Shown one piece after another: positions 49,128 through 57,068 of a DNA stretch of 64,000 nucleotides (its first letter is position 1; every line of letters begins with the position of its first letter). This stretch comes from CAWHBO01 sp963827735 (GTDB lineage: Bacteria > Patescibacteriota > Patescibacteriia > Patescibacteriales > UBA12075), in contig CAWHBO010000005.1 in assembly GCA_963827735.1 (NCBI GenBank), forward strand, positions 124,001 through 188,000, given 5' to 3'. The notes below the pieces were generated by a model. The model did not search any database. It was given only the letters and a program-made list of their open reading frames with translations, and was not told the origin of the DNA. A program made the position numbers and the translations under genes.

Positions 49128-50144
49128 ATGCTTAAAACAAAACGAAACAAGTCCGTGCTTGTTGCCATTGTTATATTTTCAATGATGGCGATGTACGGAT
49201 TCGTGCCGACAACGGCTAAAGCCGCTTCCATGGATAGCGCCAAGGATACATTGAGCACTTCCGATCTGGATGTGGATGCTACCCACGTGGTAACGTTTAA
49301 AACGGCTGCTCCGTTGGTGCAAAATGATTATATCCGCGTAGATTTCGCTACGGCTTTCGGCGATGCGACTGCGGCAATCGTGTCATGTCCTGATGACGGC
49401 GCGTCAACAACAGACGCTGACTTTATAAGATGTGATATCGGCGTAGGCGGACTCAGCGCGACGTCATCCATCACGATTGCGGGTGTGCACAACCCGGTAG
49501 ACGCAGGTTCATACAGCGTTACGATCGCGTCTTATCATTTAGGTACGCTGGTAGAGTCATCGGAAATGAAAGTTTACATCATTTCGGATGTTACTGTTAC
49601 CGCGCATGTCGCCGCCAGCTTGACATTCAGCATCAGCACTTCAACGCCGGCTACATCTGTTAACGGGATAACCGTGACTGGCACAACTTCACCGACAGCA
49701 ATTGACTTTGGCACGATCCAGACCGGTGCAGGCAACAAGGAAACCATGGCGCAAACGCTTTCCGTTTCCACGAATGCCGCTGCCGGATATGTGGTGACTG
49801 TCCAACAAGATCATAATCTGCAATCAGCCGCCGGAGCCGACATTGACTCATTTGTTGCAGGACCTACAGCTTGGGTTGACCCAACCGGACTTTTAGCCGG
49901 GGGCGAATCAACCTGGGGTCATATGGCCGTGACATCAGATGATGTCGATTTTTTCGGAGCAGCTGAATACCGAGGGTTAAATGGCACAACCGCTATGTCA
50001 ATCATGGCGCATAATGGTGCTTCTGACGGTTTAACAGCAGGAGTCGGTGTGGCTCACGTCGCTTACACGATTGGAATCACCGACCTCCAAGAAGCCGGCG
50101 ACTACAGCAACAAGCTGACTTATATCTGCACGCCGACTTACTAG
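49128..50144 (+). CDS. Secreted surface protein with WxL-like C-terminal domain, 338 aa
   Basis: Paralogue of the 367-aa protein. Signal peptide at 1-32 with a very similar core (MMAMYGFVPTTAKA). The N-terminal domain begins MDSAKDTLSTSDLDVDATH. The C-terminal domain has AIDFGTIQTG, LSVSTNAAAGYVVTVQQDHN, GADIDSF, TAW, WGHMAVTSDD and the ending LQEAGDYSNKLTYICTPTY. It has no membrane segment after the signal peptide and no LPXTG, so it depends on other factors to stay on the surface; the three membrane proteins downstream are the obvious candidates. Small, repeated and with a strong-looking leader, it could be an abundant surface-coat protein. Terminator at 50165. Confidence 0.82.
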   Translation: MLKTKRNKSVLVAIVIFSMMAMYGFVPTTAKAASMDSAKDTLSTSDLDVDATHVVTFKTAAPLVQNDYIRVDFATAFGDATAAIVSCPDDGASTTDADFIRCDIGVGGLSATSSITIAGVHNPVDAGSYSVTIASYHLGTLVESSEMKVYIISDVTVTAHVAASLTFSISTSTPATSVNGITVTGTTSPTAIDFGTIQTGAGNKETMAQTLSVSTNAAAGYVVTVQQDHNLQSAAGADIDSFVAGPTAWVDPTGLLAGGESTWGHMAVTSDDVDFFGAAEYRGLNGTTAMSIMAHNGASDGLTAGVGVAHVAYTIGITDLQEAGDYSNKLTYICTPTY

Positions 50145-50164
50145 TTTGAATTTAACAGATATAG

Positions 50165-50199
50165 AAAATCCCTTGCTACGAAAAAGCGAGGGATTTTTG
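50165..50199 (+). terminator. Terminator after the 338-aa gene
   Basis: AAATCCC and GGGATTT arms with TGCT/AGCG inside, T run after. Confidence 0.75.
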
Positions 50200-50216
50200 T
50201 ATCTTGGAATTAAGCT

Positions 50217-50430
50217 CCGGCGCCATTCCCTCACCCACGTCGCCATTCCCTCACCCCGCCTCGCTCCGCTCGGCACCCCTCTCCCTCGCTTCGCGATGGA
50301 GAGGGGAAAAATGTATTTATTTATTAATTTTATATATTTTATTTTTTAATCAATTCCTATTTTTCCCTCTCCGCCGCGAAGCGGGGGAGAGGGGTGCCCG
50401 AAGGGCGGGGTGAGGGAATGGCGACAGGGA
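50217..50430. repeat. Long inverted repeat of the CATTCCCTCACCCCGCC family
   Basis: Left part 50217-50309 and right part 50362-50430 are near-complements (CGCCATTCCCTCACCCCGCC, then GGCACCCCTCTCC and the reverse), separated by AT-rich sequence. A single-arm copy is at 29216-29283. No gene is seen in the rest of the 500-base gap, which also has ACGAATATACGAA repeats at 50490-50557 and a weak promoter-like TAAAATAT near 50474. Confidence 0.8.
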
Positions 50431-50641
50431 TTTTTGCATATCCATGATATTTGTAAACAACATCAAAAAATGTTAAAATATAGACAGATTACGAAATACA
50501 AAATTGTACGAATATACTAATTTACGAAATACGAATAATTACGAATATACGAATTTTTTAAAAGATATTTACTAATCCCCATGGCTTTTTCGCAGGTACG
50601 TTGAATTTTAGAGTATTTGCAGACGGCTACATATTAAAAAA

Positions 50642-51757
50642 ATGAAAAAAATCGTTTTGTTGGTGGCGGCAATTTTGTTTGCGGCTTTTAATTTTTTTAT
50701 AAACACGGAAACCACTCATGCTCAAGGCGAAGTTGGTATCAAGATCAGCCCGACCAGATATGAGGAATTGGTTGATCCGGGACAAGTTTTGCAAAGAGAG
50801 ATAAAGGTAACGAATGCCGGAACCGTGGATAAGCAGATGTTCGTTTATCTGAGGGACTTCAAAGCCGAAGATGAAACCGGCGAGCCAACGCTGATCGCTC
50901 CCGGAACGGAAGAGGGAGCGTATCTGGCTTCTTGGATCAACATCACATCTGAGGCCATTGATTTCAAGGCCGGGGAAGAAAAAACGATACCTTTTTCCAT
51001 CAGCCTGCCGGCCACTGCCGGACCGGGCGGGTATTACGGCGCGATTTATCTTGGCACCGAACCGCCGCGCATAAATGTCAACAGCGCGGACAAAGGAGCC
51101 GGGATGGCAATCGCTCAGCAGGCGGGATCATTGATCTTGTTGCAGATCAAAGGCGCGGCTGACGAGCGCGCGGAAATCAGGGAATTTAACACCGATAAAG
51201 ATTTATACGGTACGCCGTTTGACATTGATTTTATGGTCAGAATTGAGAACTTGGGCAACGTTCATGTTAAGCCGAACGCGCTTATCAGCATCAAGAACAT
51301 GCTGGGGCGGGAAGTGGCGAGCATCAGAGTCAATGAAAAAGGCGGGAATGTCCTGCCCAAATCAATCCGCAGATTTGATGTTCCTTGGAAGGGAAAGATG
51401 GGATTTGGCAGATATCTCGCCACGCTCGGAGTAACTTACGGTACGGCCGTTGACAAGGGCGGACAGGGCATGCAGTCGCTGTATACGGAAAAATATTTTT
51501 GGATCGTACCGTGGAAAATCATCATCCCGGTGCTTTTGTCGCTCATCATTCTCGTGTCGCTGTTCGTCTTGTTCCTTAAATTGTATAAGAACAAAGCGGT
51601 TAGAAAAGCCATGGAACAAGCCGGATTCCGCAATGTAAAATATTTTAAACAACAAAAAGGACCTTCGGCGGCTTTGCATTTTTCTTTGGTTCTGCTGTCT
51701 GTGCTTATAATTTTATTTTTGCTTATCACAGCGATTTATTTTCTCGCTTTCGCTTAA
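50642..51757 (+). CDS. DUF916-like surface-anchor membrane protein 1, 371 aa
   Basis: Signal peptide at 1-27. Two extracellular beta domains: residues about 30-150 with ISPTRYEELVDPGQVLQREI and ending GPGGYYGAIYLGT, and about 165-285 with ENLGNVHVKPNALISIKN. This order (a domain for the wall side, a second Ig-like domain, then membrane) is that of the DUF916/DUF3324 partners of WxL proteins. Unlike them it has two membrane helices, at about 288-310 and 346-370, with a basic loop KLYKNKAVRKAMEQAGFRN between. It leads a run of three paralogues; the next gene starts 18 bases after the stop, so the first two form an operon. Confidence 0.8.
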   Translation: MKKIVLLVAAILFAAFNFFINTETTHAQGEVGIKISPTRYEELVDPGQVLQREIKVTNAGTVDKQMFVYLRDFKAEDETGEPTLIAPGTEEGAYLASWINITSEAIDFKAGEEKTIPFSISLPATAGPGGYYGAIYLGTEPPRINVNSADKGAGMAIAQQAGSLILLQIKGAADERAEIREFNTDKDLYGTPFDIDFMVRIENLGNVHVKPNALISIKNMLGREVASIRVNEKGGNVLPKSIRRFDVPWKGKMGFGRYLATLGVTYGTAVDKGGQGMQSLYTEKYFWIVPWKIIIPVLLSLIILVSLFVLFLKLYKNKAVRKAMEQAGFRNVKYFKQQKGPSAALHFSLVLLSVLIILFLLITAIYFLAFA

Positions 51758-51774
51758 AGCACCGTAATAAAAAA

Positions 51775-52752
51775 ATGAAGAAATTTGTATTCATTGCGTC
51801 AATCTTATTTTTCTTTTTGGTATTTTTGTTGCCGGCCAAAGCTGAGGAGAGCACTTCAACTTTGATTGTCTCTCCTTCCATCATTGATGAAAAGGGCAAA
51901 GCCAGGGATATTTTTAAATATGACATTATATTCAAGAACAATACCGGCCAGAAGATAAACATCTATACTTTGGTGGATGACATCACGGCAGAAAATGGCG
52001 CGGTGGAGTATGACGGGCCAGGTACAGCCGATGTAAAAATTTCTTTGGCTAACTGGATTCTTTTTAAACGGGCTTCAATTGAGCTTGAACCGGGAGAAGA
52101 AAAAACCGAACAATTGGAGATAGATGTAAGTCTTTATGCCATTCCAGGGAAACGTTATGCTCAGTTGGTTTATGCATACGGATCTGACCGTCCCGACGCT
52201 CAAGCGAAAAGGAAATCTGTCAATTTTCCCAAGACCATGTTGAGCATTGACGTGCAGGATGAGAGCGTGGAAAAAGCCCAGCTGACGAATTTTGATGCTG
52301 ACAAGAAAGCTTTTTTCAAATATCCGGCCGGCATGCATTACGCCGTAAAGAATACCGGTAATGTGGAAATTGAGCCGTCCGGTTATATATATATTTATGA
52401 TCGCCGGGGCAGTGAGATCGCCAAGCTGGATGCCAATCCGGATAATAAAAAAATCGCGGCCAACGAGGAAATTTCATTTAACCAAGCTTGGAACGAAGGC
52501 AGCCGCTTTGGGAAATTCAAAGTCAAGCTTGAATTGGAATATGGCTCAAAAGACCGGCGGGATATCCAAGATACGATTTTCTTTTGGATGTTTCCGATAA
52601 AGATACTGGTTGCCATCGCGTCCGGGGTGGTTTTCCTCCTGGTTCTGCTTTCAATTTTAATTTTCAAGAAAACGTATCGACCGGGAGCGGCGGTGGCAGA
52701 ATATGTGGAGCCGAAGAAGGAGAAGGAGGGAGTGGTTGATCTTAGGAAATAG
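51775..52752 (+). CDS. DUF916-like surface-anchor membrane protein 2, 325 aa
   Basis: Signal peptide at 1-23. Same two-domain layout: domain 1 begins LIVSPSIIDEKGKARDIFKY and ends IPGKRYAQLVYAYGS; domain 2 has VKNTGNVEIEPSGYIYIYD. One membrane helix at about 276-300, then a charged cytoplasmic tail ending EGVVDLRK. A VVDLKR motif also follows the first membrane helix of paralogue 3, so the motif may bind a common cytoplasmic partner. Divergent from the other two copies, which suggests a different partner outside. It follows paralogue 1 by 18 bases. Confidence 0.8.
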   Translation: MKKFVFIASILFFFLVFLLPAKAEESTSTLIVSPSIIDEKGKARDIFKYDIIFKNNTGQKINIYTLVDDITAENGAVEYDGPGTADVKISLANWILFKRASIELEPGEEKTEQLEIDVSLYAIPGKRYAQLVYAYGSDRPDAQAKRKSVNFPKTMLSIDVQDESVEKAQLTNFDADKKAFFKYPAGMHYAVKNTGNVEIEPSGYIYIYDRRGSEIAKLDANPDNKKIAANEEISFNQAWNEGSRFGKFKVKLELEYGSKDRRDIQDTIFFWMFPIKILVAIASGVVFLLVLLSILIFKKTYRPGAAVAEYVEPKKEKEGVVDLRK

Positions 52753-52762
52753 GATTAAAGTC

Positions 52763-52826
52763 CTAAATTTCTAATTTCTAATTTCTAATAAAATTTAGAA
52801 ATTAGAAATTAGAAATTAGAAATTTT
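52763..52826. repeat. Inverted TTTCTAATTTCTAATT repeat
   Basis: Three TTTCTAA units and four complementary TTAGAAA units pair as a hairpin between paralogues 2 and 3. Confidence 0.85.
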
Positions 52827-52857
52827 TTAATTTTGTATTTTTTGAACTATTATTTTT

Positions 52858-54540
52858 ATGAAAAACATTTTTATTGTTTCAGTAATATTTATTACCTCCA
52901 GCCTCTTCTTCATTCCCTACGCGCACGCTCAAGATGCCATTACTCTCTCCATCACCCCGCCGCTTATCAAGAACAATGTGAATCCAGGACAGATATGGAA
53001 AAGTTATCTTAAGATTGTAAACAACAACAAGACAGAGATCAACCTTTATGCGCAAGTTATGGATTTTGAAAGCGGCGCAGAAGATGGAACTGTCAAGTTC
53101 ATCACTGATTTGTCGCGCAGTGAAGCGGACAACCAGCACCTGCTTAGCCGGTGGATTGTGGTTGAGCCGGGACCGATCAAGATTGCGGCTCAAAGTTCCA
53201 TTGAACTGCCTTTCATCATTGATGTTCCCGGCGACGTGACACCTGGCGGGCATTACGCCGCGATTTTGGTCGGGACCATGCCTCCGGAAGACCAGACAAA
53301 GGGGACCAGCATCAAAGTTTCCTCGCTTCTTGGATCCCTGATTCTTCTTAATGTGCAGGGAGATGCGAACGAACAAGGACAGATCAGGGAATTTTCTTCG
53401 AATAAGTCTGTGTATGAAAAGCCGGAAGCGAAGTTTACTGTCCGTTTTGAAAATACCGGCAATGTCCATATCCAACCTCAGGGAGAGATCAGAGTATACA
53501 ATTGGCTAAACAAAGATAAGGGCTATATGACGCTTAATCATGATACTGATTTCGGCAACGTTCTCCCCGGCGGCATCAGAAAATGGCAATTTGATTGGAA
53601 GAGCGATGATAGCATTTTTGAGATGGGGCGGTATCGGGCAGTGCTTATCGTCGGATATGGTGAAAACGAAAGACAGACGGATACGCGCGAAATTTATTTT
53701 TGGGTGCTTAATTTCAAAGTGATCGGGATCGTAGCCGGTACACTCCTTATATTGTTTATCCTTATAAGCTTGATGATCCGCGCGTATATCCGGCGCGCAA
53801 TCAGGAGGACTCAGGAACAAGTTGAAATGATAGCCGCGGAAATGGGCAAAAATCAAAAAAAGGTCATCGTTACTCCGGAAGGAAGCCAGGTGGTGGATCT
53901 GAAACGCACGGTCAGGACCGCTTCGAATGCCGACTCCTCACCGGCAAAAGCGTATAAGAAGAAATTTTCCATTTGGACAATGTTCAAGCGGGCGGCTGTC
54001 GGTATTATCATCATCGCATTCACCGTTCTCGGTTTTGTTTTTTATCAGGACTATAAGAATACGCAGGTTTTGCCTTCGGATAAGGATTCTGCGGCTTCAG
54101 ATACCTTGAGTACATCCACTTCCCAAAGCGATGAATCACAAGCAGTCAACGATGATGCCGCAAAGAAGCTGGCGGCAGCGTTGGCGGCTGCCAGCAGCAC
54201 GGCTGCGCAAACTGCAACTAGAACTGAGGAAAAAGCGCCTGCCGCGCCGAAGGCAAACACCATCAAAAAAGAGAGCCTGAAGATCAGCGTTTTGAACGGC
54301 AGCGGCATCAGCGGTTTGGCGTCAGGAGCGGCGGAGGTCATCACGCAAGGAGGATTCAAAGTCCAAAAGACCGGAAACGCGGCATCTTACGATTACGTAA
54401 AAACAGAAATCAGATATAAGGAAGCCGCAGCCGACTACGCGCAAACGATTGCGGATATGTTCAACATCGCTGCTCAGTTAAAAGAAGATGCTGCGATTGA
54501 CGGGGATGTCGTGGTGATTTTGGGGAGCGACTATAAGTAA
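52858..54540 (+). CDS. DUF916-like surface-anchor protein 3 with a LytR_C domain, 560 aa
   Basis: Signal peptide at 1-24. Domain 1 begins LSITPPLIKNNVNPGQIWKS and ends TPGGHYAAILVGTMP; domain 2 has ENTGNVHIQPQGEIRVYN. First membrane helix at about 284-306, a basic cytoplasmic loop with QVVDLKR, a second membrane helix at about 376-395, an Ala/Ser/Thr-rich linker, and at 472-560 a domain matching the LytR C-terminal domain (LKISVLNGSGISGLASGAA, then VKTEIRYKEAAADYA). With two membrane passes both the DUF916-like part and the LytR_C part should face outward. LytR_C domains are linked to wall polymer attachment, so this protein may tie the surface-protein system to the wall. Confidence 0.82.
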   Translation: MKNIFIVSVIFITSSLFFIPYAHAQDAITLSITPPLIKNNVNPGQIWKSYLKIVNNNKTEINLYAQVMDFESGAEDGTVKFITDLSRSEADNQHLLSRWIVVEPGPIKIAAQSSIELPFIIDVPGDVTPGGHYAAILVGTMPPEDQTKGTSIKVSSLLGSLILLNVQGDANEQGQIREFSSNKSVYEKPEAKFTVRFENTGNVHIQPQGEIRVYNWLNKDKGYMTLNHDTDFGNVLPGGIRKWQFDWKSDDSIFEMGRYRAVLIVGYGENERQTDTREIYFWVLNFKVIGIVAGTLLILFILISLMIRAYIRRAIRRTQEQVEMIAAEMGKNQKKVIVTPEGSQVVDLKRTVRTASNADSSPAKAYKKKFSIWTMFKRAAVGIIIIAFTVLGFVFYQDYKNTQVLPSDKDSAASDTLSTSTSQSDESQAVNDDAAKKLAAALAAASSTAAQTATRTEEKAPAAPKANTIKKESLKISVLNGSGISGLASGAAEVITQGGFKVQKTGNAASYDYVKTEIRYKEAAADYAQTIADMFNIAAQLKEDAAIDGDVVVILGSDYK

Positions 54541-54544
54541 TATA

Positions 54545-54662
54545 AAATACTCAATATTCAATATTCATTCAATATTTTAATATTCACCCTCTGGGCACAA
54601 GCAATTGATCATTAATTTATTTAAGTATTGAATGAATATTGATTATTGAATATTGGATATTT
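54545..54662. repeat. TATTCAATATTCAAT inverted repeat, copy 1
   Basis: Arms of AATATTCAATATTCATT and complement around a CTCTGGGCAC centre. A second copy is at 63126-63225. Confidence 0.85.
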
Positions 54663-54684
54663 ATAAAGTTTCAAAATTATTTTC

Positions 54685-55530
54685 ATGGTAAACGTCCTAA
54701 ATCTCAGAAAACATAAAAAGACCGGCCTTAAGACTGTTATCACCGTCATCGTTTCGGTTATCATCACTGCCGCCGGGATAAAAGCGGGTGATAATTTTTT
54801 AAGCAGAGAAAAAGGTGGATCAAATGATGGGCCTTGCCCCGCTGAAATGGTTGTTTTAAGTTCTCCTTTGGGCGGTTTTTGCATGGATAAATATGAAGCG
54901 TCACCAAGCGGCGATTGCCCTCACTTGGATCCGGCGAATCAAACAGAAACGGCTGTTAATCTTGATTATAAAAATTGCAAAGCCGAAACGAAAAGAGGAG
55001 TGACGCCATGGAGAAATATATCCCAAGACCAAGCCAGAACAGCTTGCGCCAAGGCGGGAAAGAGGCTGCCCACAAATCAAGAATGGCTGTTGGCCGCCTT
55101 AGGTACGCCTGATTTCAAATTAGGGTGGACACAGGATGATTGCCAGGTGGACAACAATTGGACGTCTCAGCCGGGACTTACAGGGTCGGGCATAAATTGC
55201 GTTTCACCTCTAGGTGTTTATGATATGATCGGAAATGTTTGGGAGTGGGTTGACGGGGCGGCGCAGGACGGAACATATAATGGAAAGCAGCTTCCAGAGT
55301 CCGGGTTCATTGACAGTCTGGATGGCGAAAGTATTCCTGCGGTAACGAATGCCAACATTCCGAATGAGGATTATCACGAAGATTATTTTTGGATAAAATC
55401 CAACGGGACGAGAGGAATCGTCCGCGGGGGGTACTGGAACAACAAATCAGATGCCGGACAAAATGCGACCTATATTGTAACGCCGCCGTCTTCTACGGAA
55501 AACGGGATTGGGTTTCGGTGCGTGAAGTAA
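54685..55530 (+). CDS. FGE-fold (SUMF1-like) membrane-anchored protein 1, 281 aa
   Basis: Membrane anchor at about 16-33, then an extracellular domain of the formylglycine-generating-enzyme/sulfatase-modifying-factor family, related to C-type lectins: GGFCMDKYEASPSGDCPHLD, RLPTNQEWLLAALG, DMIGNVWEWVDGA, RGGYWNNKSDAG and the ending GIGFRC. Eight or so cysteines suggest disulfides outside the cell. The cysteine pair used by active FGE, just after the GG(S/Y) turn, is absent, so catalysis is unlikely and a binding role is more probable. First of three paralogues. Confidence 0.85.
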   Translation: MVNVLNLRKHKKTGLKTVITVIVSVIITAAGIKAGDNFLSREKGGSNDGPCPAEMVVLSSPLGGFCMDKYEASPSGDCPHLDPANQTETAVNLDYKNCKAETKRGVTPWRNISQDQARTACAKAGKRLPTNQEWLLAALGTPDFKLGWTQDDCQVDNNWTSQPGLTGSGINCVSPLGVYDMIGNVWEWVDGAAQDGTYNGKQLPESGFIDSLDGESIPAVTNANIPNEDYHEDYFWIKSNGTRGIVRGGYWNNKSDAGQNATYIVTPPSSTENGIGFRCVK

Positions 55531-55536
55531 TATTAG

Positions 55537-55610
55537 CTTTTAGCTGGTAGCAAGTAGCGGGTAGCTTTTTTAAGAAAGCAAATAGCAAACTGCTACAAGC
55601 TATAAAATCA
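55537..55610. repeat. AGCTTTTAGCTGGTAGC inverted repeat, copy 1
   Basis: AGCTTTTAGCTGGTAGCAAG and TGCTACAAGCTATAAAA arms between genes. A second copy is at 56989-57066. Confidence 0.8.
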
Positions 55611-56042
55611 ATGATACACAAAACTATAAAACACATCCACAGATTCCGCATAGAATTTTTGCTGTTTTTTTGCGTGGCATTTCTTTTTCTTCTGGGGCTA
55701 AGTCCGGTAAATGTTTTGGATTTTATCGGCGGCAAGTCCGGTTTGGCTGTCGGCATGACAACCGGCGTAGCAGAAAATCCTACCAACAAGCTGGCCAAAG
55801 AATTGATGCAAAAAGAAGACGCGCTCAATGCCCGTCAAACAGAACTGGATCAATTGCAGAAAAATCTTTCCGCTCCGAACAAGAGACAAGATATCTATAT
55901 AATTTTGATGAGCATCGGCATCTGGTCTTTGTTCGCGCTTATTTCCATCAATTTTTATCTGGATCATAAGAAGAGAAAGCAGATGGAGGAGGAGATTGGG
56001 AAGAACATCAAGATCGGGAGGGAAACGGCTGTGATTAGATAG
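55611..56042 (+). CDS. Small two-helix membrane protein, 143 aa
   Basis: Not recognised. Membrane helices at about 14-30 (IEFLLFFCVAFLFLLGL) and 95-116 (YIILMSIGIWSLFALISI). Between them lies an extracellular or periplasmic segment with a helical coiled part (LAKELMQKEDALNARQTEL). The C-terminal tail is basic and cytoplasmic. It sits between two FGE-fold genes and may belong to their export or anchoring; nothing in the sequence proves that. Confidence 0.7.
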   Translation: MIHKTIKHIHRFRIEFLLFFCVAFLFLLGLSPVNVLDFIGGKSGLAVGMTTGVAENPTNKLAKELMQKEDALNARQTELDQLQKNLSAPNKRQDIYIILMSIGIWSLFALISINFYLDHKKRKQMEEEIGKNIKIGRETAVIR

Positions 56043-56137
56043 ATTTTGGATATTAGGATATTAGGATATTGGGGTATTATTATACTAGTTGATTGGTTAA
56101 TTAGGCAATGGTGTTTATTGCCGGTCTATTATAAAAG

Positions 56138-56983
56138 ATGAAGATATTTATTAAAATATTAAAAGCTTTGGGAGTCGGCGTTGTTGCTGTTGTCTTCGTA
56201 ACCATTGGCATTAATGCAGCCGATAATTATGATAATATTTCGCAGTCAATCGTCGGGCGTCTGATACTTGGAAAAGACAAGGGCCCTTGTCCGGAAGATA
56301 TGGTTTATGTGTCCAAAGAAAACGGAGGATTCTGCATTGACAGATATGAAGCATCACCCAGCCATGATTGCCCCCATCAGGATCCGTTAAGCCAGGTCGA
56401 TACGACGGTAAATCTTGATTATCAAGGATGTAAAGCTGAGGCTAAAAAAGGAGTTGCGCCTTGGAGGAACATCTCGCAAGATCAAGCCAGAACTGCTTGC
56501 GCCAAAGCGCAAAAGCATCTTGCCACCAGCCAGGAATGGCTGCAGGCAGCCTTGGGGACGCCGGATAAGGAATCAGGATGGGCGGCGGAAGATTGCCAAG
56601 TTGACAACAATTGGGATGCTCAGCCAGGGCTTGCTGGAAGCGGCCAGAACTGTGTCTCTTCTTTTGGAGCTTTCGATATGATCGGCAACGCCTGGGAATG
56701 GGTGGATGGCGCGGCATTGGACGGAATTTACAACGGTCATGCGCTGCCGGAACAGGGATATATAGATAGTTTGGACGGAGAAAGTCTCCCTGCGGCTACG
56801 AACGCTGATACTCCGAATGTAAATTATCACAATGATTATTTTTGGATAAAGAATAACGGTGCCAGAGGTGTCGTCCGGGGCGGATACTGGAACAATAAAA
56901 ACGACGCCGGTCAATACTCCGCTTATGTCGTGGCACCGCCTTCATCAACTGAGAACGGAATCGGATTCAGGTGCGCGAAGTAG
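56138..56983 (+). CDS. FGE-fold membrane-anchored protein 2, 281 aa
   Basis: Anchor at about 9-27 (LGVGVVAVVFVTIGINAAD), then the same fold as paralogue 1: GGFCIDRYEASPSHDCPHQD, HLATSQEWLQAALG, DMIGNAWEWVDG, RGGYWNNKNDAGQ, ending GIGFRCAK. It also lacks the FGE catalytic cysteines. Its anchor and stem region is nearly identical in DNA to paralogue 3 (45 bases identical, 56216-56260 with 57147-57191), while the ligand-face region matches paralogue 1 better, which suggests shuffling or gene conversion among the three. Confidence 0.85.
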   Translation: MKIFIKILKALGVGVVAVVFVTIGINAADNYDNISQSIVGRLILGKDKGPCPEDMVYVSKENGGFCIDRYEASPSHDCPHQDPLSQVDTTVNLDYQGCKAEAKKGVAPWRNISQDQARTACAKAQKHLATSQEWLQAALGTPDKESGWAAEDCQVDNNWDAQPGLAGSGQNCVSSFGAFDMIGNAWEWVDGAALDGIYNGHALPEQGYIDSLDGESLPAATNADTPNVNYHNDYFWIKNNGARGVVRGGYWNNKNDAGQYSAYVVAPPSSTENGIGFRCAK

Positions 56984-56988
56984 AAATT

Positions 56989-57066
56989 AGCTTGTAGCTC
57001 GTAGCCAGCAGCTTTTAGCCTTCAAGGAAAAAGCTAACAGCTAACAGCTAAAAGCTGCAAGCTATC
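56989..57066. repeat. AGCTTTTAGC inverted repeat, copy 2
   Basis: TAGCTTGTAGCTCGTAGC and the complementary AGCTAAAAGCTGCAAGCTA arms around a short loop, between paralogues 2 and 3. Confidence 0.85.
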
Positions 57067-57068
57067 AC

